DNA of 64,000 nucleotides, taken from Sutterella sp. AM11-39 (GTDB taxonomy: Bacteria > Pseudomonadota > Gammaproteobacteria > Burkholderiales > Burkholderiaceae_F). Each line of letters opens with the position of its first letter. Positions within the stretch are counted from its first letter, which is position 1. Where the stretch lies: positions 87,563-151,562 of the forward strand of contig NZ_QRLV01000005.1 in the NCBI RefSeq assembly GCF_003472385.1, written 5' to 3'. This document shows positions 45,245-52,311 of this stretch, piece by piece. The notes below the pieces were generated by a model. The model made no database searches, had not been told where the DNA came from, and saw only the letters and a program-made list of their open reading frames with translations. Position numbers and translations under genes: made by a program.

Positions 45245-46375
45245 TTAATGAGCCAACAAGCCGCTGCGGTTTCTAAAGTGCAGTGAGGAGCCGAAGCGAT
45301 GGCGCCCGATAACGCGTCCGGTGACGGCTTCTAGTTCCTGCTCCAGCATCACGTTGCTGTCGGGTTCCGATTCGGTGCCCTGCTTGTTGTCGTAGAGCTG
45401 ATAGCTTGCGCGTGTGCGCTGAGGCGTGACGTTGGGCATGATCACGTTGCAGCCGGAAAGAACGCCCAGCGTGCGGCCGCCTGTCACGAGTGTTTCCAGT
45501 GCTGTGGCCGCAGCCATGTTGACGGTGGGCAGAGCCAGTCGCGTGGCGGACAACATATTGCGCGTGAGCGTCAGAAGCGCGTCCTTTTGCATCATGCCGT
45601 CGGCCACCATATCGCCGCCGTGGCTCACCAGGTAGGGGCCCATGCCGAGCATGTCGGCGTCAAGCGACTCAAAGGTGCGGATGTCGCGCACCAGATCTTC
45701 CAGGCTTTGCCCAGGGATGCCGATCATCACGCCGGTTCCGACTTGATAGCCGAGCTTGCGAAGCGTCGCCAAAGCTTCCAGTCGCGCGGGCCATGTCTTT
45801 TGTGCGCCGCCTTTGCCTGAGTGCAGATAGTTAAACAGTTCAAGATTGCTTGTCTCAATGCGAAGCAGATAGCGAAGGGCCTTGCGGTTGCCTGCCGCTT
45901 GTGCCCAGCGCTCGTATGTTTCTTCCGTCTGCTCGCCGAAGCTCAGCGTGACGCCGCACCCTTCGGGGATGCCTTCTTCGATGCTCATGCGATGAATGCG
46001 ACGCAGGACGTCTTCGACAAAGGCGATGAACTTTTCATCCGTGCGTTCACCTGCCTGCAGGGCCACCGAGCCGTAACCGGCTCGCACTGCGTAGCGGGCC
46101 GCCTCAACGATTTCGTCTGGAGTCAGCGTATAGCGCTGAGCCTGATGGTTGCCCTTGCGGATACCGCAGTAACGGCAGTCGTAGATGCAATAGTTGCTGA
46201 TTTCGATAAGTCCGCGAAACCACAGCGCATTGCCGTGCACGCGGGTAGTGCGGTCGTAGGCTTCACGCCACAGACGGGCACAGCACTCGGTATCGGTCAG
46301 CGACAGGAAGGCGAGAAGATCTTCGTCGGTGAATGTGTCTTTGGCCAGAACGGATTCAAGCGTTTGCAGATTCAT
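45245..46375 (-). CDS. hydE: [FeFe]-hydrogenase H-cluster radical SAM maturase HydE
   Basis: 376 residues. It is a radical SAM enzyme needed to build the diiron part of the H-cluster. The CX3CX2C cluster motif is CIYDCRYC, with Cys63, Cys67 and Cys70, the same numbers as in Thermotoga HydE as I recall. The following GIRKGN, LQAGERTDE, TLSFGEQTEETY, RIETSN, GVMIGIPGQ and MPNVTPQRTRASY are HydE-specific. It differs from HydG and BioB by the HydE-type C-terminus. It lies 2 bases after hydF on the same strand and ends at a strong terminator. Confidence 0.94.
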   Translation of the reverse strand: MNLQTLESVLAKDTFTDEDLLAFLSLTDTECCARLWREAYDRTTRVHGNALWFRGLIEISNYCIYDCRYCGIRKGNHQAQRYTLTPDEIVEAARYAVRAGYGSVALQAGERTDEKFIAFVEDVLRRIHRMSIEEGIPEGCGVTLSFGEQTEETYERWAQAAGNRKALRYLLRIETSNLELFNYLHSGKGGAQKTWPARLEALATLRKLGYQVGTGVMIGIPGQSLEDLVRDIRTFESLDADMLGMGPYLVSHGGDMVADGMMQKDALLTLTRNMLSATRLALPTVNMAAATALETLVTGGRTLGVLSGCNVIMPNVTPQRTRASYQLYDNKQGTESEPDSNVMLEQELEAVTGRVIGRHRFGSSLHFRNRSGLLAH

Positions 46376-46377
46376 AC

Positions 46378-47661
46378 TTAGGAGCGGTTGGAGAAGGTTT
46401 CGCGGGCTTCGTGAAACGCCTTCATGGCTTCGGGATGCAGTTCGAGCGCGCGCTCAAGCACACCTTGAAGGTGGCTGATGGCAACGCCGTAGTTGGTCAT
46501 AGGCACGTTCTGACGCTTGGCCTGTGCAAGACGCGTGAGCATGTGGCGTCGCGTTACGACGCAACCGCCGCACTGCAAAATGAGTTTGTAGGGTGTCAGA
46601 TCCACGGGAAAGTCTTTACCGACCACGACCTCGACGTCCAGTTCGCCTCCGACTTTTTTGGCTAGCCAGCGCGGCAGTTTTTTGCGGCCGATATCATCAG
46701 GCTGAGGATGGTGCGAGCATGTCTCGCAGATCATCACCTTGTCGCCCGGGCGCAAAAAGTCGATCATGGCTGCACCGCGGGCCATGTCAACAAGGTCGCA
46801 CTTGCTGTAGGCCATCTGAATTGAGAAGGTCGTCACAGGAATTTCCTTTGGGGTCTGATCGACAACTGACTGCACCACCTGACTGTCGGTGACGACGAAG
46901 GCGGGTGGTTCTTTTTCATTGGCAAGCGCTTCAGCCAGGCGGTTTTCGCGCACGACGATGCACTTGGCGTCGGCGTCGAGAATTTCACGAATGGCTTGTA
47001 CCTGAGGAAGAATCAGACGCCCCTTGGGGGCCCCCGTGTCAATCGGCGTGACGAGCATCACGGTGTCGCCCGGATGTACCAGATCACCCAGCAGCGGAAG
47101 ATCCGGATCAACAGCGCTTTGAGCAAGTTTTACGATGGCCTCGCGCACGGCGTCAATGTTTTGCTTTTGGCTGGCGCAAACCGTGACCGGTTCGTAGCCG
47201 AGTTCGCGGACCTGATTTTCTGTGGCGGTAAGAGCTTGAGAGTCAGCTGTGTCGGCCTTGTTCAAAACGACGACGGCGGGCGTGGCAGTGCTTTTGACTG
47301 TGCCGATGAGTTCCAGCTCGCTCTCAGTGAGCGCCTTGGCATCGCAGACGATCAGCGCCACGTCTACCCAGCCCAGAACAGCGAGCGAACGTTCCGTACG
47401 AAGTCCGCCCAGTTCGCCGACATCGTCAATGCCAGCGGTATCGATGAAGACAACCGGACCGATCGGCGCGAGTTCGCAGGCTTTTTCCACCGGATCGGTG
47501 GTGGTGCCGGGTACGTCACTCACGATGGCAATTTTTTGATTGGTGAGTGCATTGATGAGCGAACTTTTGCCGGCGTTGCGTCGACCGAAAAGACCGATGT
47601 GAAGGCGAAGCCCCTTGGGAGTCTGCATGCGGGATGCAATGCCGATGACCGGATTTGTCAT
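46378..47661 (-). CDS. hydF: [FeFe]-hydrogenase maturation GTPase/scaffold HydF
   Basis: 427 residues: a GTPase domain with P-loop GLFGRRNAGKSSL (23-35), GTTTDPV, DTAGIDD and NKAD, then a dimerisation domain, then a C-terminal [4Fe-4S] domain with the Cys-x-His (TCSHH) and CGGC motifs typical of HydF. HydF carries the diiron precursor and delivers it to the hydrogenase. The gene is separated from the structural operon by a terminator (47733-47777), so hydFE should have its own promoter in 47662-47732. Confidence 0.95.
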   Translation of the reverse strand: MTNPVIGIASRMQTPKGLRLHIGLFGRRNAGKSSLINALTNQKIAIVSDVPGTTTDPVEKACELAPIGPVVFIDTAGIDDVGELGGLRTERSLAVLGWVDVALIVCDAKALTESELELIGTVKSTATPAVVVLNKADTADSQALTATENQVRELGYEPVTVCASQKQNIDAVREAIVKLAQSAVDPDLPLLGDLVHPGDTVMLVTPIDTGAPKGRLILPQVQAIREILDADAKCIVVRENRLAEALANEKEPPAFVVTDSQVVQSVVDQTPKEIPVTTFSIQMAYSKCDLVDMARGAAMIDFLRPGDKVMICETCSHHPQPDDIGRKKLPRWLAKKVGGELDVEVVVGKDFPVDLTPYKLILQCGGCVVTRRHMLTRLAQAKRQNVPMTNYGVAISHLQGVLERALELHPEAMKAFHEARETFSNRS

Positions 47662-47732
47662 ATCAGTACAAAAGGTAATAAGTTAAAAGATTCGACCGTT
47701 TGGCGGACCTTGATTGTAGAGCCGCGACAGGC

Positions 47733-47777
47733 AAAAAAATCCCGCCCGAAGGATTTGTTTTCTTTCGAGCGGGATTT
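47733..47777 (-). terminator. Terminator of hydrogenase structural operon
   Basis: On the minus strand AAATCCCGC (47777-47769) pairs with GCGGGATTT (47745-47737), and an inner CGAA/TTCG stem adds stability. A run of T to 47733 follows. Confidence 0.8.
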
Positions 47778-47820
47778 CGGACGGCAAGCCTGACGAATCA
47801 GGCTTGCTGCAAACGCAACA

Positions 47821-48495
47821 TTACTTTTCGATGTTGGTGCGAATGACGTCCTTTTCGAGCCACACGGGCGAGTGGTGTTCAGCAGCTTCCCAGCTGATGT
47901 CGCCGGTACCGATACGCCAGATGCCGAGGAAGTGAGACATCGACAGCAGGGCGAGCGGAATGTGAGCGCAGACCACGAGCACAGTGATGAACAGCGAGCC
48001 CCAGACGTGGAGGTACCACATGGAGAGGAAGGCGTCCTTACCGATGGCCGGAGCGAACACCCACAGCAGCCAGCCGGTGACGATGAGCATCACGATGGCA
48101 GCGGTGAAGAGCAGGTAGGAAGCCTTCTGGCCGGCGTTGTAGCGGCCCTGCGGCGTGACTTCAACCGGGCCGAACGGGATCTTGAAGAAGCGACGCGGGT
48201 AGCCGCCGAAGTTGCGGAACCACAGGATCGTGTTCTTGTCCCAGATCAGGCAGGCATTGATCATCAGAGCAAAACGTTCGGGGGCGAACAGGAGATAGCC
48301 CACGAGGTTGAGCGTGAAGACGATGCCGAGACCGACGTGCCACGCCATCAGGCTTTCGCCCGTAGCAGCTTCGGGTTTGGCGAGGTAGACGATGGCGCCG
48401 GTGATGACGAGCGCAAACCAAAGAATTGCGTTAAGACCGTGGAAGACCTTATCGGCAACATGGAAGCGCAAAATGCGGTCGTTGTGATTGGCCAT
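47821..48495 (-). CDS. Membrane cytochrome b subunit of hydrogenase (FdhI/HyaC-like)
   Basis: 224 residues with four hydrophobic helices. Histidines suited to bind two b hemes are in RFHVADKVFHGLNA (helix 1), AWHVGLGIVF (helix 2) and WYLHVWGSLFITVLVVCAHIPL (helix 4). It resembles the gamma subunit of formate dehydrogenase and the cytochrome b of NiFe hydrogenases, which pass electrons to quinone. ATG 48495 is preceded by GGAGG; an in-frame start 18 bases earlier is less likely. It is the third gene of the hydrogenase operon, and gives the periplasmic enzyme a route to the membrane quinone pool. Confidence 0.88.
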   Translation of the reverse strand: MANHNDRILRFHVADKVFHGLNAILWFALVITGAIVYLAKPEAATGESLMAWHVGLGIVFTLNLVGYLLFAPERFALMINACLIWDKNTILWFRNFGGYPRRFFKIPFGPVEVTPQGRYNAGQKASYLLFTAAIVMLIVTGWLLWVFAPAIGKDAFLSMWYLHVWGSLFITVLVVCAHIPLALLSMSHFLGIWRIGTGDISWEAAEHHSPVWLEKDVIRTNIEK

Positions 48496-48513
48496 GATTG
48501 CGACCTCCTTCAA

Positions 48514-48849
48514 TTAGTGGTGAGCGGAAAGCTGCGAGCGCTGGAAGTAGTGCGTGTGCAGCAGACCGTACATGGTGTTGTCCATCGGAGCGGCGCCGAG
48601 ATCAACGTAGATCTGACGCACGACGGGGTTCTGGTGCGAGCTTGTCAGGTTCATGGCCTGGCAGAGTTTGTCGTCGGCATAGAGACCCTTCTGACGGGCA
48701 AGCAAAACGGAATTGCGGTTCGCGAGCAGATCGCCGACAGCCCAACCGGTGGCACCGGCGGCGACAGCGCAAAGACCCACAACCTTAAACAGACCGCGGC
48801 GGCCGAGAATGACACTCGCCGGGCGTTCTTCAAACTGGTAAACGGACAT
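48514..48849 (-). CDS. hydB: Periplasmic [FeFe]-hydrogenase small subunit with Tat signal
   Basis: 111 residues. A twin-arginine signal (GRRGLFKVVGLCAVAAG, residues 16-32) is followed by the iron-hydrogenase small-subunit domain (NPVVRQIYVDLGAAPMDNTMYGLLHTHYF). The YGLLHTHYF end corresponds to the LLHTHWF of Desulfovibrio HydB, as I recall it. The large subunit has no signal of its own, so this subunit should carry it across the membrane by the Tat route. It lies between the large subunit (29-base gap) and the cytochrome b gene. Confidence 0.9.
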   Translation of the reverse strand: MSVYQFEERPASVILGRRGLFKVVGLCAVAAGATGWAVGDLLANRNSVLLARQKGLYADDKLCQAMNLTSSHQNPVVRQIYVDLGAAPMDNTMYGLLHTHYFQRSQLSAHH

Positions 48850-48878
48850 TTGTGTGTTCCTTTCTATCGGCTAATGGG

Positions 48879-50237
48879 TTAGAGGCTCACGGGGAGCGGG
48901 AACAAGGGCTTGAGCCAGCCGGTGCCGGTGCCCTGAACAGGCTGACCGCCGCCGTTGACGCAACCGCCCGGGCAGTTCATCACTTCGATGAAGTGCCAAC
49001 GATCCGGATTTCCGCGCAGTTCGTTAAGAACGTGCTCGAGAGCCTGATTGGCGCCGTTGACCACGCAAACGCGCAGTTCGAAGGTCTTGCCGTTCAGTTC
49101 GGGCAGAGCCAGCGGAATCTTGGCTTCCACGTAGCTGTTGTCGAGGCCGCGCACCGGGATGATGTCGGCGTTGTCGAGTTCCTTGCCCATCAGCACACGG
49201 TAGGCCGTACGCAGAGCAGCTTCCATCACACCGCCGGAGCAGCCGAAAATCGTGCCGGCGCCGGTGTAGACGTCGAGATTTTCACGCTTGCGATCCTTCG
49301 GGAGCGTGAGCGGGTTGATGTTGTGGCGACGCAGCAGTTCGGCGATGTCGCGGGCGGTGAGCACGGCGTCAACGTCGGGGAAGCGCGGCGTGTCGGCAGG
49401 AATCGTGCCGGCCTTGATGTGATAACGCCAGGCGGTGTCCATTTCGGGACGGCTGGCTTCGAGGATCTTGGCCGTGCAGGGAGCGATGGCCACAACCTTC
49501 ACGTTGCGCGGATCCGTGTTGTAGAGGAACTTCGGAGCCCACACCTTGGCGAGCACGCCGCCCATCTGAATCGGGCTCTTGGCCGTGGACAAATGCGGGA
49601 GGAAGTCGGCGTTGAACGTTTCGGCATTGCGCACCCAGGCCGGGCAGCAGCTCGTGAAGTGCGGCAGCGGATGGTGAGCGGCGCGTTCGAATTCGGGGCC
49701 GCGCTTGCCGAGCACCCAGTACTGGACCTTGCGCACGAATTCCGTGCCTTCTTCCATGATGGTCTGGTCAGCGGAGCTGTTGACGTCGTAGGTCTTGAAG
49801 CCCAACTTTTCGAAGGCGTTCATCATCTGATCGGTGGACAGATCGCCGGGCTTGCCGCCGAATTCTTCCGCGATCGACACGCGAACAGCCGGGGAGGGGT
49901 GAGCTACCACAACGTTGCTCTTGTCGGCGAGCATCTTGTCGACGGTGTCGACAAAGCTCATCTGTTCGATGGCGTTGAACGGGCAGCTGATCAGGCACTG
50001 GCCGCAGGTGACGCAACGCTGATCGTCAATCTTGTGCTTGGAGCCGAGATGGCCCTGAATGGCATCGACCGGGCAGACCTTGCGGCAGGTGTCGCAAGCT
50101 TCGCACAGGTCTTCATTGATTTTGATGATGCCGCGCAACTCGCCCTTGCGAATGTTGCCGACAAAATCGGGGCCGTTCAGGCCGAAGGCGTCAGCCGTCG
50201 GATTGAACGTCTTGATTCTGATGGTTTTTGCACTCAT
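48879..50237 (-). CDS. hydA: [FeFe]-hydrogenase large (catalytic) subunit
   Basis: 452 residues. Two [4Fe-4S] ferredoxin motifs (Cys45/48/51/55 and Cys75/78/81/85) precede the H-cluster domain. All three signatures are present: L1 TSCCPAW (Cys197, Cys198), L2 APCTAK (Cys254, Lys257) and L3 NCPGGCVNGGGQP (Cys422, Cys426). This is the short two-cluster form, as in Desulfovibrio periplasmic hydrogenase. One oddity is Cys333 in FGCSGGVMEA, where I recall Val/Ala/Asn in other enzymes. Catalysis is reversible H2 oxidation; with the cytochrome b partner, uptake is most likely. It is the first gene of the operon. Confidence 0.95.
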   Translation of the reverse strand: MSAKTIRIKTFNPTADAFGLNGPDFVGNIRKGELRGIIKINEDLCEACDTCRKVCPVDAIQGHLGSKHKIDDQRCVTCGQCLISCPFNAIEQMSFVDTVDKMLADKSNVVVAHPSPAVRVSIAEEFGGKPGDLSTDQMMNAFEKLGFKTYDVNSSADQTIMEEGTEFVRKVQYWVLGKRGPEFERAAHHPLPHFTSCCPAWVRNAETFNADFLPHLSTAKSPIQMGGVLAKVWAPKFLYNTDPRNVKVVAIAPCTAKILEASRPEMDTAWRYHIKAGTIPADTPRFPDVDAVLTARDIAELLRRHNINPLTLPKDRKRENLDVYTGAGTIFGCSGGVMEAALRTAYRVLMGKELDNADIIPVRGLDNSYVEAKIPLALPELNGKTFELRVCVVNGANQALEHVLNELRGNPDRWHFIEVMNCPGGCVNGGGQPVQGTGTGWLKPLFPLPVSL

Positions 50238-50846
50238 CTTTAGGGATCTCCTGTTCTTTTAAAAAGGGCGTCGATCCTGACTCGAAACAGGGCTCTCTAA
50301 CGCCGCTTTCGCTGGTGCCGAGAAACCGAAACAGACCCGTCCGCGGCAATCCGAACAACTGCCCCGGACTAGATACAGATAAACAAAGATAGGGTCGGTG
50401 CGGCTTTAGGGGAGGAACACAAAGAGACGGCTTTGCATTCCGGCACTCGCGCGGGTCGATTTTATAGGCAACAAGCGCGAAAAACTAGGCATTTCAGGGG
50501 GCGGACGGAATAAAAAAAGGATAGGTCGGAAGGTGATCGGAGGATCATCCGAAAGTTTGATTTAGCGCAAATTACTTGCGAACTGAAATAAATAGAAAAG
50601 AAAAAATGCTTTAAAAACAAAAGGATGACATTTGATTTGTGAAAGTTTTTCCTATGGCTTCGAAGGAAACAATGAAAGACTCTCGCAAATTGCTACTTAA
50701 AAAGAGGTAGATTGGGCTAAGGCAGAAGTAGCAATCGGTTTATTTTGTCGTGGCGTAGCAAAAGTTTGATTTAAGTCAAAAGTGGTGCAAAGTCTCACGG
50801 CGAAAGAGGTGAAGATCGAACCGCCGCTTTTGTATGAGTCCGAACG
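50238..50846. promoter_or_regulatory. Long AT-richer control region upstream of hydrogenase operon
   Basis: There are about 609 bases without a convincing gene, clearly richer in A and T than the flanks from about 50500 to 50800. TTGATTTAAGTCAA (50766-50779) matches the FNR box TTGAT-N4-ATCAA at 9 of 10 positions. TTGATTTAGCGCAA (50557-50570) is a weaker copy. A -10 candidate, TATAAA, lies on the minus strand at about 50466-50461. An oxygen- or redox-sensitive regulator of the FNR type is plausible for this operon. Confidence 0.45.
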
Positions 50847-50875
50847 AAAAAAAAGGCCGCCCGAAAGAGGCGGCC
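50847..50875 (-). terminator. Terminator of radical SAM gene
   Basis: GGCCGCC (50875-50869 read on the minus strand) pairs with GGCGGCC (50861-50855) across a 7-base loop, followed on the minus strand by eight T (50854-50847). Confidence 0.8.
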
Positions 50876-50895
50876 GCAGTGCGCGTTGCGAACAA

Positions 50896-52206
50896 TCAGC
50901 AGTCGATGTCGCGAAGCGGTTTTCTGAGTTCGGCGCGGACGTTATCCATGCCCGAATAGAAGGCTTTCATCATCACCAAACCAAGGAACTTGCCCGCATC
51001 AGTCACGATCAGATTGTCGGGATCTTCGGGGTTGTCCTTGATGGCTCCTGCGATGCGAAGTCCAAGCATTTCTTTGAAAAGAGCTTTGTCGAGATCAACG
51101 CCATGTACTTCTCGGAAATACTTGCGCGACAGACGCGCCGAGAAGAGGCCCAGAAGCAGGCGGTACTGCAAGACGGCGTGTTTGTCGAAGTTGCGGCGGC
51201 GTTCCACGCCGGTCATGCCGGCCTTGATACGCTCGTTGTATCGGCGCAGACTGAAGGTGTTGACGTACAGGCTACTGCCCAGGAACGAGAAGGCGCCGGA
51301 GCCCACGCCCAGATATTCGTCGTGATCAACCACGTACTCATCGAAGCCTTCATCGTGAGTGCGTCCGAACGTCCAGCTCGTGAGCTGTCGGTAGTGGTTG
51401 CCGAGCGTGTTCATGATTACGGCGTACTGGTCAGCAAGTTCGATGCCCTTGGCGGCAATCGTCTGTTTGACGCTTTTGCGGGTCTGGCTCGTCACCATCA
51501 ACGGATAGGTCGTGATCTGACGGGGATTGAGCTCCACGAGCAGATCCATGTCACGCTGAAGCATTTCAAGATTCTGGCCGCGGAAACCGAAGATCATGTC
51601 CACATTGGTCGTCGGAAAAAGCTCGAGTGCTTCCTGCAGACGTTCGTAAATGAGAGCGCCGGAGCCGAACTTGTCATAGCGTTCGGTCATCTTGAGGATG
51701 TCGTCATTGAAGCTTTGCACACCGATGCTCATGCGGTCTACGAGCCCCTTGAGATTGCGGAACGTGGGCGTGGCGATCTGAAGCGGGTCGGTTTCGCACG
51801 ACACTTCCTTGATGCCGGGGAAAAGCGTGCGAGCGTGTTCGATCGTGCGAATGAGTTCGTCTTCGAGAATTGTCGTCGTGCCTCCGCCGATGTACATGCT
51901 CGTGAAGTCGTAGCCGAGCGCCTTCACGTAGTCCATTTCCTTGCGCAGATTGATGAAGTATTCGCGCGCCTTGTGTTCCTTGAAGAGGAAACGATGGAAT
52001 GTGCAGTATGAGCAAAGCGTCTTGCAGAACGGAATATGGGCGTAAAGCAGGTACTGGTGACCGGGCTGCGGTTCCGGCGGTCGGTCGAGAACGACGGGAT
52101 CGCAGTTGAGGTAGCGGTCGATGTAGTACTGCATGATTCGGTCGGTGAGATTGATCATCCAGTTGGGCATCAACTTGCCGATGCGAACCTGAGGCTGTTC
52201 AGTCAT
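50896..52206 (-). CDS. Radical SAM protein of the HemN/HemW (coproporphyrinogen oxidase-like) family
   Basis: 436 residues. The CX3CX2C motif is in HIPFCKTLCSYCTF (Cys61, Cys65, Cys68); MYIGGGTTTILE and RMSIGVQSFNDDILKM are the family SAM-binding and barrel motifs, and GVGSGAFSFLGS matches the C-terminal HemW segment. Possible roles are heme handling (HemW-like) or anaerobic heme breakdown (HutW/ChuW-like). It is not a standard HemN: the N-terminus is long and lacks HemN landmarks. It lies upstream of the hydrogenase operon but has its own terminator. A terminator hairpin ends 6 bases before its ATG, leaving no visible ribosome site. Confidence 0.75.
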   Translation of the reverse strand: MTEQPQVRIGKLMPNWMINLTDRIMQYYIDRYLNCDPVVLDRPPEPQPGHQYLLYAHIPFCKTLCSYCTFHRFLFKEHKAREYFINLRKEMDYVKALGYDFTSMYIGGGTTTILEDELIRTIEHARTLFPGIKEVSCETDPLQIATPTFRNLKGLVDRMSIGVQSFNDDILKMTERYDKFGSGALIYERLQEALELFPTTNVDMIFGFRGQNLEMLQRDMDLLVELNPRQITTYPLMVTSQTRKSVKQTIAAKGIELADQYAVIMNTLGNHYRQLTSWTFGRTHDEGFDEYVVDHDEYLGVGSGAFSFLGSSLYVNTFSLRRYNERIKAGMTGVERRRNFDKHAVLQYRLLLGLFSARLSRKYFREVHGVDLDKALFKEMLGLRIAGAIKDNPEDPDNLIVTDAGKFLGLVMMKAFYSGMDNVRAELRKPLRDIDC

Positions 52207-52212
52207 AAATCT

Positions 52213-52257
52213 AAAAAAAGCAGAAAAGACGGCTGCACGAGATGTGTCATGCAGCCG
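52213..52257 (-). terminator. Terminator after acyl-CoA ligase, abutting the radical SAM start
   Basis: On the minus strand CGGCTGCA (52257-52250) pairs with TGCAGCCG (52237-52230), followed by TCTTTTCTGCTTTTTTT to 52213. Confidence 0.75.
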
Positions 52258-52311
52258 GAAAGCTAAAGGTTAGGTCGAAGCAATTGTACGGATAAACGGC
52301 ACGGCTAAACC

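Noticed and set aside
45245..46375. Reading hydE as biotin synthase or HydG
   Set aside because: It lacks BioB [2Fe-2S] ligands and the HydG C-terminal cluster motif; the HydE-type core and pairing with hydF settle it.
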